Source of the DNA: Alnus glutinosa
Lineage: Eukaryota > Streptophyta > Magnoliopsida > Fagales > Betulaceae
Length of the DNA: 64,000 nucleotides
Assembly (NCBI RefSeq): GCF_958979055.1
Contig: NC_084887.1
Span: 27,705,544 to 27,769,543, forward strand
Direction of reading: 5' to 3'
In this document: one piece after another, positions 12,096-24,448 of the stretch
Layout of the letters: every line of letters starts with the position of its first letter
Numbering within the stretch: position 1 is the stretch's first letter
Translations under genes and position numbers: made by a program
The notes under the pieces: model-generated
Database searches by the model: none
What the model was told of the DNA's origin: nothing
What the model saw: only the letters and a program-made list of their open reading frames with translations

Positions 12096-15000
12096 ATGGA
12101 GTCTGTAGTAGCAACAGTCAGTGGCTACCATGGCTCAGAGCGGTTCAACCTCATCAAGCTGATCTCGCACGCTGGTGCAAGTTATGTAGGTGCATTGTCA
12201 AGATCTACAACACACTTGGTGGGTTTTGATCTTTGACGCTCATTTAATCTTAACGTATCCTATGCCAGTGCATTTCCAAAGTTGAAAAAGAAAAAGAAGC
12301 AAGGGATTTGAAAGGGAATTTTGGAATTAATAAATATAAAGGAAAAGGGCACTAACCCAATATATAGGGTGTTGTCTTTTGTTGATTGAGGATCTATGTT
12401 TTACTTGGTTGTTAGGTATGTTGGAGATTTGAAGGAAAGAAATATGATTTTGCTAAGAAGTTTAATACAATAATAGTCAACCATCGATGGGTTGAAGAAT
12501 GCATAAAGCAAGGAAAGCGTGTCCCAGAGCATTCTTATATCCTGGAAAGGTATGGCTAAGTTCGTTCCTTTTCAGCTTTTCCGTAACAATGGAAAAGAAT
12601 ATGCTTCATCTTATTTTAGTAATTTTTTTTGTCTACTTCAAGTGTCATCCTTCATATATTAAATTTCTAGTCATGGTGTATAAATTGAATCGTTTTCTTT
12701 TGACCTCTTATTCATTTTAAACAAACTCTTGATGATACATGGTTTGCCAGGTAGTTGCTTCAACACATTATCCCTTGAAACTGCCAACTGAAACTAAATG
12801 CTGGATCTTACTGTAATAGGCAGTTGCCTGGTACTCTTAAATTTATAATTTAAGACCAGCGATTCTGTCACTCTTATACTGTTGTTTAATACATAGCTTG
12901 ACTAATAATGAAATTTATTATTAAGAGACTTATGGCTTCAAGGTTTACTTGTATGCAGTGGGGAAGAAGTGGGGCCGTTGTTGGAAATCCCACTTGTTAA
13001 TGTGGGTCTCTCAACAAAGAGTCGTAAAATGCTTACTGACAAATTGAATGTTTGTGACGACTCCGAAAAACAAACTGCCGATTTGGCCTGTGGGGTTTCT
13101 GGTCTTGCAGCATGGACTGAATCTTGTTTGTTGAATAAGGTAATATTGTTCCCCAGCCTATTGGGCTATACACGCACCATTTTGTCCATGCAACTTATTT
13201 TAGAATTCTTTCTTAAGGCATACTAATTTGATAGTAGTGTTTAGCTTTGGATGATTTGAAACTCATTACATTTTTCTTCTTTAATCTATTGTAGAGTTTA
13301 TTTCCTGATTCTCAAAAGAGCAATGATACTTCTCGTAAATCAAAGAACAAGCTGGTTAAAAAGGCTTCAATGAAAGAGAACAGGTCAAGTAGCAGATACT
13401 GTTTAGAGGAGCCTCCTTTATCTGGTTTATTAATGCAGGTAATAAGTCCCACTTCAAATTCTTATGCTTTACCATATTGTACGTTATGTAGAAGGAACAA
13501 GCTTTTTTCTGTTGCTACAAGTTCTTGAAACAGTTTTCTTTTCTTTTCCACTTGGTGTGCTACAAGCTTTAGCTGATATACTGGATATAGATGAAAATCA
13601 AGCTCTAAGAGCCTGTTTGGAATTGTATTGGAAAATAGAGCTTTTGTATATAGAAAAAGCCTGAAAAAGCTTTTCAGAAAAAGCCGTACGTTCAAGCTTC
13701 CTGCAAAACGCAATTTTGGGTTTTTTTAGAGCAAAAAAGTCAAAAAAAAGTTTTTTACCAAACGGACCAATTTTTGCTTGACACAACTTTTTAAGTACTA
13801 AAAGGACTTGTTAAGTTCCTTTACGCAATCCCAAGCAGGCTCTAAGTAGTATTACTGAAAAATTCTTCAAAGGATTAGTTTGGTGGCATATATATATATT
13901 AGAAAGTGAATTACTATATAAATTTCGATCTGTTTGCTATACATATGTTACAGAGCAACTTAAACAGTTTATCTATGTTAGTTGAGTTGATAAGCGCATG
14001 TTTGGGTGTAATTTTATTTTTTACTATTTTTTAAGTTCATATTTGGGCGTCATTTTGTCTCAACTCAGCTTTTTTCAACCCAATTCAAATTTATTCAACC
14101 CATCAAAAGAAAAAAAAAAAAAAACAACCCAGGGGTGGTGGTCGGACCACCCCCATTAGCTTCAGGGGTGGCTGATCCACCCCTTGGGTTTGCCACCCTT
14201 AGGGGTGGTTCGAAAACCACCTTTTTATTTTTTATTTTTTTACAACTTAGATTTTTTTTTTTTTCATTTACTTTTTTCAAATATATTCAATTTAATTCAT
14301 CTTCTCAAACATCTTTTTTCAATTTTGTTTTATATTCTCTAAATCATCCAAACATAATTTCGAAAAAAATTTTCTTTGGTATTCACAATTTTGAATATAG
14401 TAAAGAAGAATAGAAAACAATCACACACCCAAACGTCCCCTAAGTTTCAGTAGTAACAGACTGGTTGTGATCTTAGAGGACCTCAAGGAGGAGTACATGT
14501 TATGTTAGATAGAGGACAAGAAGGGTAAGAGAAGCATGCTATTTGAGATAGCATTCAAATGATAACATCCTAATGATCAAAACTGGGGAAAAAGATGTTG
14601 GCTTAGATAGGGTTGAACAGATGCAACATTGAATGGTTGAGGTAAAACTTTTTTTATTTTTATTTTTTAAATTTTTCTCAGTGGTTGAGGTAAAACTTAA
14701 TTGGCTAACTTTTGTGTTGCTTGTCGATTTGTTTCGACCCTTTTATGATTTGGTTGTTACGAGACCAGCAGTTGTATAAGAGTAATAGAATATATCACAT
14801 TATAGAGTAATATTTTATTTTTTCATGAAATATATGCCGAAGATGTAAGTAAATTCGCATCGAAGAAATAACTCTGTGGATTCTTTAGTTGTTAATGGGT
14901 CTATGTCTTCCAATTCTTCAATAATAAAGAAACATATTGTGCAATTCTACAACTAAATATATTATAAACAGTTCAATTGGAGAGCAAAATTGGATGGCCT

Positions 15001-18000
15001 TTCGTTTCTCTCTATTGAGGTGGATGAGAAAAATTGGTAAGAAAGAGATTTTAAGGAGAGTGAAGTGTTGGAAGTGGTGAGAGATCTAAATGGTGACAAG
15101 GCCCTAGGCCCTAACGGATTCTTTATGGCTTTTTTCCAGAAGTGTTGGGAGGTTTTGAAAGAGGACATCATAGAAGTTTTTAAGGAGTTTCATTGTTAAG
15201 GGAGGTTTGTGAAGAGCATTAATGCAACTTTTGTATCTCTTATCCCTAAGAAAGCCGGTGTTGTGGACATTAAGGACTTTCGTCCTATCAGTTTAGTGCG
15301 TGGTGTCTATAAAATTATTTTTTAAGTTCTGACGAATAGGCTGAAATCGGTTTTGGGAAAGATTATATCAAGTTCCTAGAATGCGTTCATCAAGGTAGAC
15401 AAATTCTGGATTAAGTATTGGTAGCTAATGAATGTCTGGATACTCGGATATCAGATCTGGGGAACATGGAGTGTTGTGTAAATTTGACTTGGAGAAGGCC
15501 TATGATCATGTTAATTGGGAGTTTTTGTTATAAGTGTTGGAGAGATGTGGATTTGGGGAGAAATGGAGAGCTTGGATAGAGCATTGGATTTCTACGGTGC
15601 GGCTCTCCATTCTCATTAATGGTTTTCCTTCTGAATTCATTAGTAGTTCACGTGGTTTGAGATAGGGGGATCTGTTATCACCATAATTGTTATGGTCTTT
15701 ATGGGGTTTTGAGTAGGATGATGTCGGCTATAGTGGATGTGGGTTTCTTATCAGGATTTTCGGTAGGGTCGAAGAATATTGCAGAGCTTATAGTTTCTCA
15801 TTTATTGTTTGTGGATGATACTTTGATTATTTTTTAGGCAAATTGCGAACAATTGCGTCATTATATGTTTTGAAGCAGTGTCGGGGTTGAAGATTAATTT
15901 GGCTAAATCAAAGTTGGTTCCTGTTGGCAATGTGGGTGACATAGAATCTCCCGTTTAGGGGCTCTCTTGTATACTTCCCGTGTATTAGGGTTGCACCCCT
16001 CTGCGCTTTTTATTGAATTTTAAATTACTTATCAAAAAAAAAAAAAAAAAAAAAATGTGGGTGACATAGAAGGTTTGGCTTGTATTCTTTGTTGTAGAGT
16101 AGCATCTTTGCCGATGAAGTACTTGGGTCTTCCATTGGAAGTTTCGTATAAGGCTACTTCTATTTGTAATGATATTATTTAAAAAATGGAATGGCGGTTG
16201 GAAGAGGGTTTATCTGTCTAAGGGAGGTAGGTTGACTTTGATAAAAAAACACTATTTCCAATTTATCTACTTATTATTTGTCTCTCTTGCCCATTATTGT
16301 AGGTGTGGCTAATAGGCTTGAAAAACTTCAAAGGGATTTCTTAAGGGGTGGAATTGGTGATGAGTTTAAGTTTCATATAGTGAATTGGTTAAGAATTTGT
16401 AACTACAATAAAATCATGCGGTTTGGGGGTAAAAAATCTAATTCAGTTTCATTGAGCTCTTATGGGAAAATGGTTATAGCGTTACGCTACAGAGAGGGAG
16501 GCTTTGTGGAGTTTGGTAGTGGAAACTAAGGACGATAGTTTAAGGGGAGGTTGGTGTTCAAAGGAGGTAGTGGGGCCCTTTGGCGTGGCAGTGTAAAAGT
16601 ATATACGGAGGGGGTGTGAATTTTTCTCTAGATTTGTTAGATATGAAGTAGAAGATGGGTACAGGGTTAGGTTTGGCATAACTTGTAGTGTGGGGATCAA
16701 CTATTGAAGATTTCTTATCCGGACTTGTATAGTGTTGCACGTCGTAAGGATGCATAGGTGACCGATCATATGCAGCTCTGAAATGGAAATCTTCGATGGA
16801 TTATATTTTTTATCAGATTAGTGCGTGATTGAGAGGAGAATTTGGTTTCTTCTTTCTTTGAGTTGTTGTATTCTCTCAGAGTTAGGCGAGTAAGTCAGGA
16901 TAGAATATGTTGGATTCCTTCCAAAAGGAGACAATTTTGAAGTGAAGTTCTATTATCATGTGTTACCCATTCCTGTTAATTTCATTTTTCCTTGGAAGAG
17001 TATTTGGAGAGTTAAGACTACTTCGAGAGTAGCGTTACTTGTGTGGATGGTGGCATTAGTGAAATTTTTGACTTTGGACAACCTGAGGAAGAGGAATGTC
17101 ATAATGATGGATTTATGTTATATGTGCATGAAGAGTGGGGAGTCCATTGATCACCTTTTTCTTCACTGTGAAGTAGCTACATATTTATGGAGTTCGTTTT
17201 CTATTTGGTGTTGATTGGGTTATGCCTAGAAGGGTGAGAGAGTTGTTGGCGAGTTGAAGCGGTCAGATGGGAAGTCGTAACATTTGAAAGTTTGAAGGCT
17301 GTTTCCTTTGTGTTTAATGTGGTGTATTTGGAGGAAGCGGAATGCAATAAGGTTTCAAAACCGAGAGACATCGGTGATAGAGTTCAAATCCCTTTACACA
17401 TGGATAGCAACACATATTAGTCTACGTTTTTCTAGTTTTTTTGAGTTTTCAAATTTCTGTTCTTCTTTTTCTCCTTAATAGGGGGTTTCTCTTGTATACT
17501 TTTAATATACTAGGCTTGTGCTCCTCTGCGCTATTCTGATGAGATTGCTCCTCTGCGCTATTTATGGATAGCTATCTTGGTCAAAATCCCTAATCCCATG
17601 CTTTGGTCAAATAAGCTTTTAGAACTAGCATGCCACGTATGGATCCAGTTTTGAGCTTTGAGTAACATCCATAAGAGCATTCTTAATATGATAAATTTCT
17701 TAATTAGTTCAGCATGCTCTTTCAAACCATCACGGAATTGTAGAATCTTGTGTCAAATCATATCATTTGACAAATTCTTTGTTATCTTCCTTGCTCTCTA
17801 GAAAATTTATCTTGTTCAGATCAAATTTGAAGGGGATTAAGAGAATTTATGTCACTGAAAGGGGAAGATGCTTTTCATCTTGTTTTTGTATGTGCCAGTA
17901 GAACTTCTCTGAGTTTCATCTTGTTACTAGTGGCAACGAGTTTAGATATTAATTTACCGTGTGAGAATCACTGTTTCTGTGAAGTTTCAGAAGCTAACAG

Positions 18001-21000
18001 ACCTAAAATCTTACCTTCTTTTTGGTGCAAATTGAGTGATTGCATTTGGCATGCAAATTCTCAGCAACTGAGTGGTTAGCTTAAGATATGAGCGTTGCTT
18101 TATTTTTCGAAGTTCATATTTCTGTTTTGTGATTCTTTTTTCTTTTTTATTTCCCTTCAAACATTGTTCTAAATTAGTCTCTCTAGTTGCCTTTGTTTCG
18201 CTTTCTGATTTCATATATCTTTTCTCTGGTCATATCTTAATCTTTTTCATCGATTGCTTCTACAAAAAAGCATTTGTCATTCTTGTGATTGCTATTGACT
18301 ATTTTCGTTTTTCTCCCTTTGAAAAGCATGGAGAGTCAAGTTCTCATTCCTCTAGGCATCCAGATAAAGACAAGAGAAAGATCTTTAATGGTAATGGAGA
18401 GTCAAGTTCTCATTCCTCTAAGCATCCAGATAAAGACAAGAGAAAGATCTTTAATGGTTATGGAAACAATATTTCGTCTGAACCTTCTCATAAAGGAAGG
18501 AGGCTTTTGAAGAAGAATGTTGGTATAGATATGTTGGAATCTGTTCATTTGGAATCTGACCAAGAGTGCTACCCAATTAGAGTTCATAACCTACATAACA
18601 ATGTTGCAGCTTCGCCTAATTATTCAGATGGTATACATAATGCTAATAGATTGAAAATTGGAGGAACATCTGATGATCAGTTCCGCAATCAAATTGGAAT
18701 TACAAATGAAGGTTCAGAAGCTTCCAAGGATTCAAATTTATGTGTTAAGCATCCGTCAACAGCTATGGAAATGACTACTCAAGATGGGTGTACTAATGTT
18801 GAGGACTTAAAAGAGGAGATCGAAGATGAGACTCAGATTGAACATGTGACTAGATTACCTACTTCAACAGAGTTATCATGTGTTATATGTTGGACAGATT
18901 TCAGTTCAACCAGGGGGGTTTTACCATGTGGACATCGATTTTGTTTTTCATGCATCCAGAACTGGGCTGACCATATGGTATGAATTCTTGTCTAGTCCTT
19001 TTCAATATATATGCTTGTTCATAATTCACATGCTAAACTTACAGTTCATGCTTCAATGCTTAAAAGATCATTAATGTCCAACAGTATGCTTTAAAAGTAA
19101 TCTTTTCATTTAATTCATTTATGAAAATGTTTGACTATCCGTAAATATCCTTTGTTATGATTTCCATGATTTCAGGTGGCAAAACAGTCATTTACATATG
19201 CGTGCTTGTCATTCTCTTCATTGTGCTTTATGTCCTACTTTTCCATATGATCTACTATGTCCTAAAGATGTGGTGTCTGGTTTTCCCTAGACATAAGAAC
19301 AGTGGTCCAGTTTCCACTGGCCCTCTAATTTGAGTATCCTTAATAATTTGACGTTTCAGTTTGTCATCATGCAAGTTCAGTACATTGTAGATGGACAACA
19401 TAGTGGAATTGCAGAGTTGGAATGCATTGTACTACCTGGACAAATATTTTACCATTCAATCTGGCAGAATTAAATTTGGAAAAATGAGCTCATTTTTCTT
19501 GGTAAATGTGCCGGGATGAATTGGGGAATTTAGTGTAATTAAATGATATTAAAGAGGCTTGGTTTTTGAGAGGATATTCTGGCTGAAGGAATGTGATGGT
19601 TCAAACCCCTGTTGGTATTGTTACTTATTTTCGTTTATTCTCTTAATTTTCTGAATAATGAGAACCTCTTTCTTTTAATAAAAATGGGGGAGATATTTGC
19701 TTCGGAAGGGAGGAAGTTGCCTGGATGAAGCAATTCAAGCAAATAGCCATTCCAAAGTAATTAGTCCGCCACGAGTCCATGACAGAAAGATATTTGAAAC
19801 ATATATTTGTTATCCTTTTGCAACATTACGAATGATAAAGGGGCACTTATCCTGTGTCAATGCTGTGCACCATTGGAAAATTAGAGAGAGAAAGTCTTCT
19901 TACCTTTTTTTTAAAAAAATTTATTTATTATTGGGGGAAGTACCTTTTCTATCCATTTCGTGGTGCCAAAATTTCCGGAAGTTTAATATGGTTAATCAAG
20001 ATCTATATTTTGCAGACTGCATGACCATTATTCTTTGCTGTGAACATATGGAATTTTTTTGAGTATGAGATTCAAAATGGATTAAATCAATGTACTACTT
20101 TGTGCTCTTAATTTGAATTTATTCAATTTTCAAAGTGCTCATACGTCAGTGATCAATGTATGTAGGCTTCAAGGAGAAAGATTTCAACTTGTCCTCTGTG
20201 CAAGGCGAGTTTTGTTATCATCACAAAGGTAGAGGATGCAGCCGCTACTGATCAAAAAATATATTCCCAAACTATTCCATGTGCTCCTTCAGACTTGGAT
20301 ATTTTCATTCTCACTGATCAAGAAACACGCACTTTTGGTGCTCAGGTATGCTTTCTAGTAAACCTCTCTAGGTTTTGGTGTTACTACTGAAAATTTGTCT
20401 GCATTTTTAACAGAAGTTCAGTCATTTACAATTATAATCAGTAATCTGAAGATCAAGGAATTAACAGAATAATCCTCTGGCGCATATTCTCATAATAGCC
20501 CAATAGTTAAAGAACATAATTTATTATCTATATGTTGGCAGTCATATGAGTTTTTCTTGTTCTTTTTTTAGACAGTTATATGACCTCAAGGAGCCATTGA
20601 CTAAGGTAACAGTAAAAATCTTGGGTTGTCAAGTGTATGGTTTTAATTCTTTAGATTAATTACTTAATGCAAAAATGCTGAACGTCATGGCTTTACATCT
20701 TTCCTCTTAGGACCCTGCTTTGGTGGGACCAATGGTCCAACTCTAGGTAAAGGATTTTTGGGAGAGAGAGAAGCTTCCTTTTTAGGATTGACCTTCACTT
20801 AGCAGTATAAGATATATTCTGTGGTCTGTACCATGCCAATGTGTGCAAATGTAGCTTCATCCTGTTCAGCCATTTGCCTTGCCATGCAGAGTTCCATTAC
20901 CCATTACTAGTCATTCTTAATTTCTCCAACTGGTTTGAAAATGGCTCTTTGTGGACAAGATCTTCATCTTCATATTTGAATGCTATAACATTATCTAGGC

Positions 21001-21714
21001 TATACCATGCAAACATGGACATGAGAACAAATATGACATGTTACCGGAGACATGATAAATTGAAACACAATCAAACACACAGGCACTGCAAGAGCATGAT
21101 GTCCTGCCTTTTCATGTTATGATATGGCATTACTTGTTTTAGTAGCAATTGCTAATAAAACAACATTATTAAGTCTATTATGTTCAGTAGGGGCCCATCA
21201 TGTGTTGGTTCAACATTATTAAGTCTATTAATTGTTTGTTAAAATGCCACATCCTTTAGTGTCCAGTACTGGCCCATTATGTGTTGGTTCAATATAATCA
21301 AGTCTTGAACTTTTTTTTTTTTTAATTTAAAAAATCTATTTGGGATTCTGGATACATGTGAAGCGTGCCAGACACTGATTTACATAGAAATGTTGGCATG
21401 CAACATTTACGGGGGCCCCTTTCACAGAATTGTTTGCACTATGGCTCTTTGATGATTCTCTAATTGTCATCCGTAAAACATTGAAATTTTGTGCACATTT
21501 GGTAGCTTTTGTTGCTAACTTTTGTTGTGTTATACAGTCCTTGCTTGCCCCTACTTGTAGCGCATGCCGTTGTCAAGAGCCTGAGGATCTCCTCATCAGC
21601 TGCCATCTTTGCCAGATTCGACGCATCCACTCCTACTGCCTGGACCCCCCCTTGTTACCATGGACATGCATTCATTGCAAGGATCTCCAGATGCTCTATC
21701 ATCACACCTATTAA
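12096..21714 (+). CDS. BRCT - RING finger - PHD finger protein, 7 exons
   Basis: Exons: 12096-12218, 12416-12549, 12959-13139, 13295-13438, 18327-18977, 20166-20345 and 21538-21714. All have GT-AG borders and consistent phase, for about 529 residues. Residues 1-86 form a BRCT domain ([18 protein letters not shown].., [20 protein letters not shown].., [16 protein letters not shown]). Residues 379-423 form a C3HC4 RING (CVICWTDF.., [10 protein letters not shown].., CPLC) split by an intron. Residues about 478-518 form a PHD finger (CSACRC.., CHLC.., HSYC.., CIHC). BRCT domains bind phosphopeptides in DNA-damage signalling, RING domains recruit E2 enzymes and PHD fingers read histone tails, so a nuclear ubiquitin ligase in chromatin or DNA repair is plausible but inferred. 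It resembles the Arabidopsis BRCT/RING gene At1g67180 as I recall it. Exon 5 may start elsewhere or be preceded by a missed small exon inside the 4.9 kb intron. Confidence 0.85.
13609..13842. mobile_element. Tourist-like MITE (PIF/Harbinger type)
   Basis: A 234 bp element starts gagcctgtttggaattg and ends caatcccaagcaggctc, a near-perfect terminal inverted repeat. It is flanked by TAA on both sides (13606-13608 and 13843-13845). The 3 bp TAA duplication and the GTTTGG terminus are typical of PIF/Harbinger-derived MITEs. It sits in intron 4 of the BRCT-RING gene. Confidence 0.85.
13994..14440. mobile_element. Second MITE with TAA flanks and a GGGGTGG core
   Basis: The 447 bp segment starts gcgcatgtttgggtgt and ends acacccaaacgtcccc, an imperfect inverted repeat, with TAA directly outside each end (13991-13993 and 14441-14443). 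The interior is AT-rich except for a palindromic GGGGTGG/CCACCCC block at 14128-14222. Open frames there are by-products of the repeat. Confidence 0.75.
14634..14698 (-). mobile_element. Tiny retroposition scar: 17 bp target duplication around a T-rich insert
   Basis: The 17 bp string tggttgaggtaaaactt occurs at 14634-14650 and again at 14682-14698, with only 31 bp of T-rich sequence between. This is what an extremely 5'-truncated retroposon tail on the minus strand, poly(A) with almost no body, would leave. A simple local duplication is an alternative. Confidence 0.5.
14830..17560 (+). mobile_element. Decayed LINE in intron 4 of the BRCT-RING gene
   Basis: Plus-strand reading shows [19 protein letters not shown], then [18 protein letters not shown] near 15240, [15 protein letters not shown] near 15480, [11 protein letters not shown] near 15800 and [18 protein letters not shown] near 17128. 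The C-terminal zf-RVT and trailer (ctcctctgcgctattt) follow. The order and wording parallel the LINE at the left edge, so they belong to the same family. The endonuclease half is absent, so this copy is 5'-truncated. It has many stops and one later insertion at 15947-16053. Confidence 0.88.
15947..16053 (+). mobile_element. 107 bp LINE tail inserted into an older LINE
   Basis: The insert is only the LINE trailer (tctcttgtatacttcccgtg..ctgcgctttttattgaat..acttatc) plus an A-run. It is bounded by an exact 18 bp target duplication, aatgtgggtgacatagaa, at 15929-15946 and 16054-16071. The duplication, A-tail and trailer identity show a target-primed insertion truncated to about 85 bp of body. It interrupts the reverse transcriptase of the host LINE. 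Confidence 0.92.
17561..18326. other. Remainder of intron 4 of the BRCT-RING gene
   Basis: AT-rich sequence with no recognisable element. Open frame extends upstream of the assigned exon 5 start, but it is T-rich and hydrophobic with no similarity that I can name, while ctttgaaaag at 18317-18326 is a workable acceptor. Confidence 0.5.
18330..18461 (+). repeat. 66 bp in-frame tandem duplication in exon 5
   Basis: Two adjacent 66 bp units encode [20 protein letters not shown] and [20 protein letters not shown] (plus two residues each), differing at very few bases. The unit lies in the low-complexity linker between the BRCT and RING domains, so it lengthens the linker without breaking a domain. 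Confidence 0.93.
18978..20165 (+). other. Intron 5 of the BRCT-RING-PHD gene
   Basis: This 1.2 kb intron splits the RING finger between CIQNWADHM and the CPLC half. The donor is gtatga and the acceptor gtatgtag. Contents are AT-rich and I recognise no inserted element. Confidence 0.6.
20346..21537 (+). other. Intron 6 of the BRCT-RING-PHD gene
   Basis: Donor gtatgc, acceptor gttatacag. A short direct repeat (attaagtctattatgttcagtaggggcccatc.. and a similar copy with cccattatgtgttggttcaa) lies at about 21168-21300. No other element is recognised. Confidence 0.55.
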
Positions 21715-23079
21715 CATGTATCTCTGAAATCTACTCCTACAATGTGCAAAAATGTGTTGATCCTACACATTTACAGTAAAAGGGTTAGCTGGCCAATAAC
21801 TGTATCACTTCGTAGTGTGGTTTTGTGAGGTTAGGTATCTCGACCAGCACCCATGGTGAATGACTTCTCATTAGCTCTGCCACATGACATTCGTTCCAAC
21901 TGCCTAGACCTCTGTTTCTGTGGATGTGATCTGACTACAATGTTCTAGATGCCCTACTACTACTTACAGTTAAGACGCACTTGAATTTTTTGAATCATAA
22001 AAAATGTGTGAGAACCTACTTTCACCTCCTACAGACCTCTCCTCCTAAAGGGATATATTACCACCCTCCATGCATAGCATTTTAACATGAATGTAGAACG
22101 TGTTATTGATTTAGTACTGCTTTGGATTGAATTTGTTATTGATCCTTAATCTGGACTTCGATATTCTCATGTGTTGTGACTAGGGGTGCTCATCAGGTGT
22201 TGAACCTGGACTGATCTGATGGTGCCAACTTAAAAAACTGATTGATACCGGTCAATTTTCAAAAAATTCATCTACACGGGTTGCTTATGTTTTAGGGTTA
22301 TTGATGACGGTCGGGTTGGTTGTCATCATATTAGGGTTTACACTTTCCTTCGCCTTAATGCCTTCGGCCTCTCTTCTCGTTTGCCTCTCTCCTTTCTCAT
22401 CTTGTGTCTCTCACTATTGGTAGATACCTTCCACGACTTCTCTTCCTCTTACTCGTTTCTTTACCTTCATGGCCCTAAGCTCCCAACTCGCAAATTTACA
22501 TTGTCACACCTCAACCACTAGATGTCTTTTCTATGCAATTTCTTCTTCTTGGTTTTGATTTGTATTTTTTGTTTTTTTGTTTTTAGTTTTCTAGATGGAA
22601 GGAAACACCTGGAAACAAAATTTTCAGATTTGTGATTTGAAGAGGATAACGTTTAGGAGTGTTGGCAACCTTGACGTTTATGTTGGTTTTGGCATTGGTG
22701 ATGGAGGCTTAGAGAGGTGAAAGTGGATATAAGGTCTTCGGTGAAAAGCGGTTGTGCAGTGGATTTGGGTGTAGATGGGTTTGGTGAAATACAAGTGTTT
22801 GGTGAAATGCGACTACGGCCTAGAGAAATATTTTTCTCTCTTATTAATCTCTCATCCATCTCCATCGATATTCATTTTTTTTTTTAAATTTTTTTAAATC
22901 AACCATTAAATCTGTATGACCATAGATAGAGAAATACTAGATCTCATTAACCTATTGATCAAGGTCCGACTAATCCCTGACTTCGTTGGTGTGTTTGATA
23001 GTTGTGCGTTGATTGGTTGGTTTGAAGAATGGTTTTCAACCCATACCTAAACTTTGGAGGGGAATCTTTTGTGGGTCCT
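21715..23079. other. Gene-free spacer
   Basis: The first part should be the 3' UTR of the BRCT-RING-PHD gene. The rest is unremarkable apart from CT-rich stretches near 22370-22420. I see no supported gene. Confidence 0.5.
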
Positions 23080-24010
23080 TGGATTTGTTTAGGCGACTTC
23101 AATTTTATTGCTTTTGGTATGGATAAATTAAAGAGGTGGCAGAGAGTTTATTGTTTTCACTTCAGGAGGGCTTGGGAATAGGGACATGCATGTTAAACAT
23201 CCATCTCTTTACCATCTTTTATCAATTTTCATACAATTAAGTAGTTTTAAATTCACCATAGAATTTGTGGGACTCAACTAAAATGGCATGGTTGATCATT
23301 CATAAGCTTATCTCTCCATTCCAATATGCTTTTGTCCTTGGGAGGGTGAGACCTAAGATAATAATATCCTTGCCTCGAGCTCTATAATTTTATGAAATAT
23401 AAAAGAGGGAGAGGGGATCGCTTATGACTCTTAAATTTGATATGAAGAAAACATATGATATGATGGAATGTGAGTTTATTACTAGAATGATAACGAGATT
23501 CACCTTCAGTGATGCTTGGAGATCGACCCCATATGGATATGGATTCTTTAAAGCAGAAAGTGGCCTTAGACATGGAGACCCCATATCCCCATTTCTTTTC
23601 ATAATTGGATCAGAAGAAATTCTTTTTCTTTGGGGGCTGGTACATGCGGTGATTCAACGGTGAAATTTCTTTAGGCCTTGGCAGATAAGTTTTCTCCTCG
23701 ATTGGGGCACTTCAATGGGCAAGGCTAGGGCTGCTTTACTCGCCATCAGGTTTGCCGTGATAGAAGATGTTAAGAACTTCATAGTTGAGGGTGACTTGTA
23801 AGTGGGGATTTCCGCATTTCTTAACTATGATCTCCCCCATTGGATTGAAAGCTGAAATCCTGTATATCAGAAGTCCGTAGTCTTTTAAAGTTCATTACAG
23901 ATTGGTCGTATAGAAAAGTTCATCGCAACACCAACTAGTCTGCACGTAATCTTACTGCTAGATGGGTGGCCTCTACTAATTAATCAAAGTGAAAGTATTT
24001 TCATTCTCGC
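23080..24010 (+). mobile_element. Heavily decayed LINE scrap (endonuclease, RT and RNase H pieces)
   Basis: Scattered plus-strand matches: a CLGDFNFIA-like endonuclease motif near 23090, then FDMKKTYDMMECEFI and SGLRHGDPISPFLF at 23424-23663 (RT motifs FDMxKAYD and GLRQGDPISPFLF). An RNase H-like string GKARAALLAIRFAV..NFIVEGDL follows at about 23710-23800. These carry frameshifts and deletions between them. The RNase H domain marks a different LINE family from the zf-RVT LINEs at the left. Confidence 0.75.
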
Positions 24011-24448
24011 CCAATAATATCAGTGATATCAACCTTCCCAAGATAGTACGTAGCCTGCCCTGTTGTTTTCTTGCTTTTTCTTCTTGTTTTGGTGTATTGC
24101 TTTTCGTCTTTACTCTCTGTCCATTTGATCAGATAAAACATAGGGACAAAATCTAGTATGTCGTCCAACGAGGCTTTAAAGGAAACCCGTGACCAAAAGT
24201 GTACCGTTGTTTAATTTATACGGATTCCAATTGTTGACTGAGAGCAAGGATCTGAGTTTATATATATATATATATAGTGTAGATTAGGTATAAATATTTT
24301 GTAATGAGGTTCTGATGCAGAGCATCAGGTATCCTTTTAGAGATAACAGGTCACGAGTCATGAGTCACGAGCACTTTTGGTTGTTCATCATGCAAATATT
24401 AATTCTATCTTCTGACTTCGCATTAATGCAACTATCGATTTGTTTGTT

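Noticed and set aside
18072..18326. Upstream extension of exon 5 of the BRCT-RING gene (open frame from 18072)
   Set aside because: T-rich, hydrophobic and unlike the charged linker that follows; the acceptor before 18327 keeps phase 0 with the previous exon.
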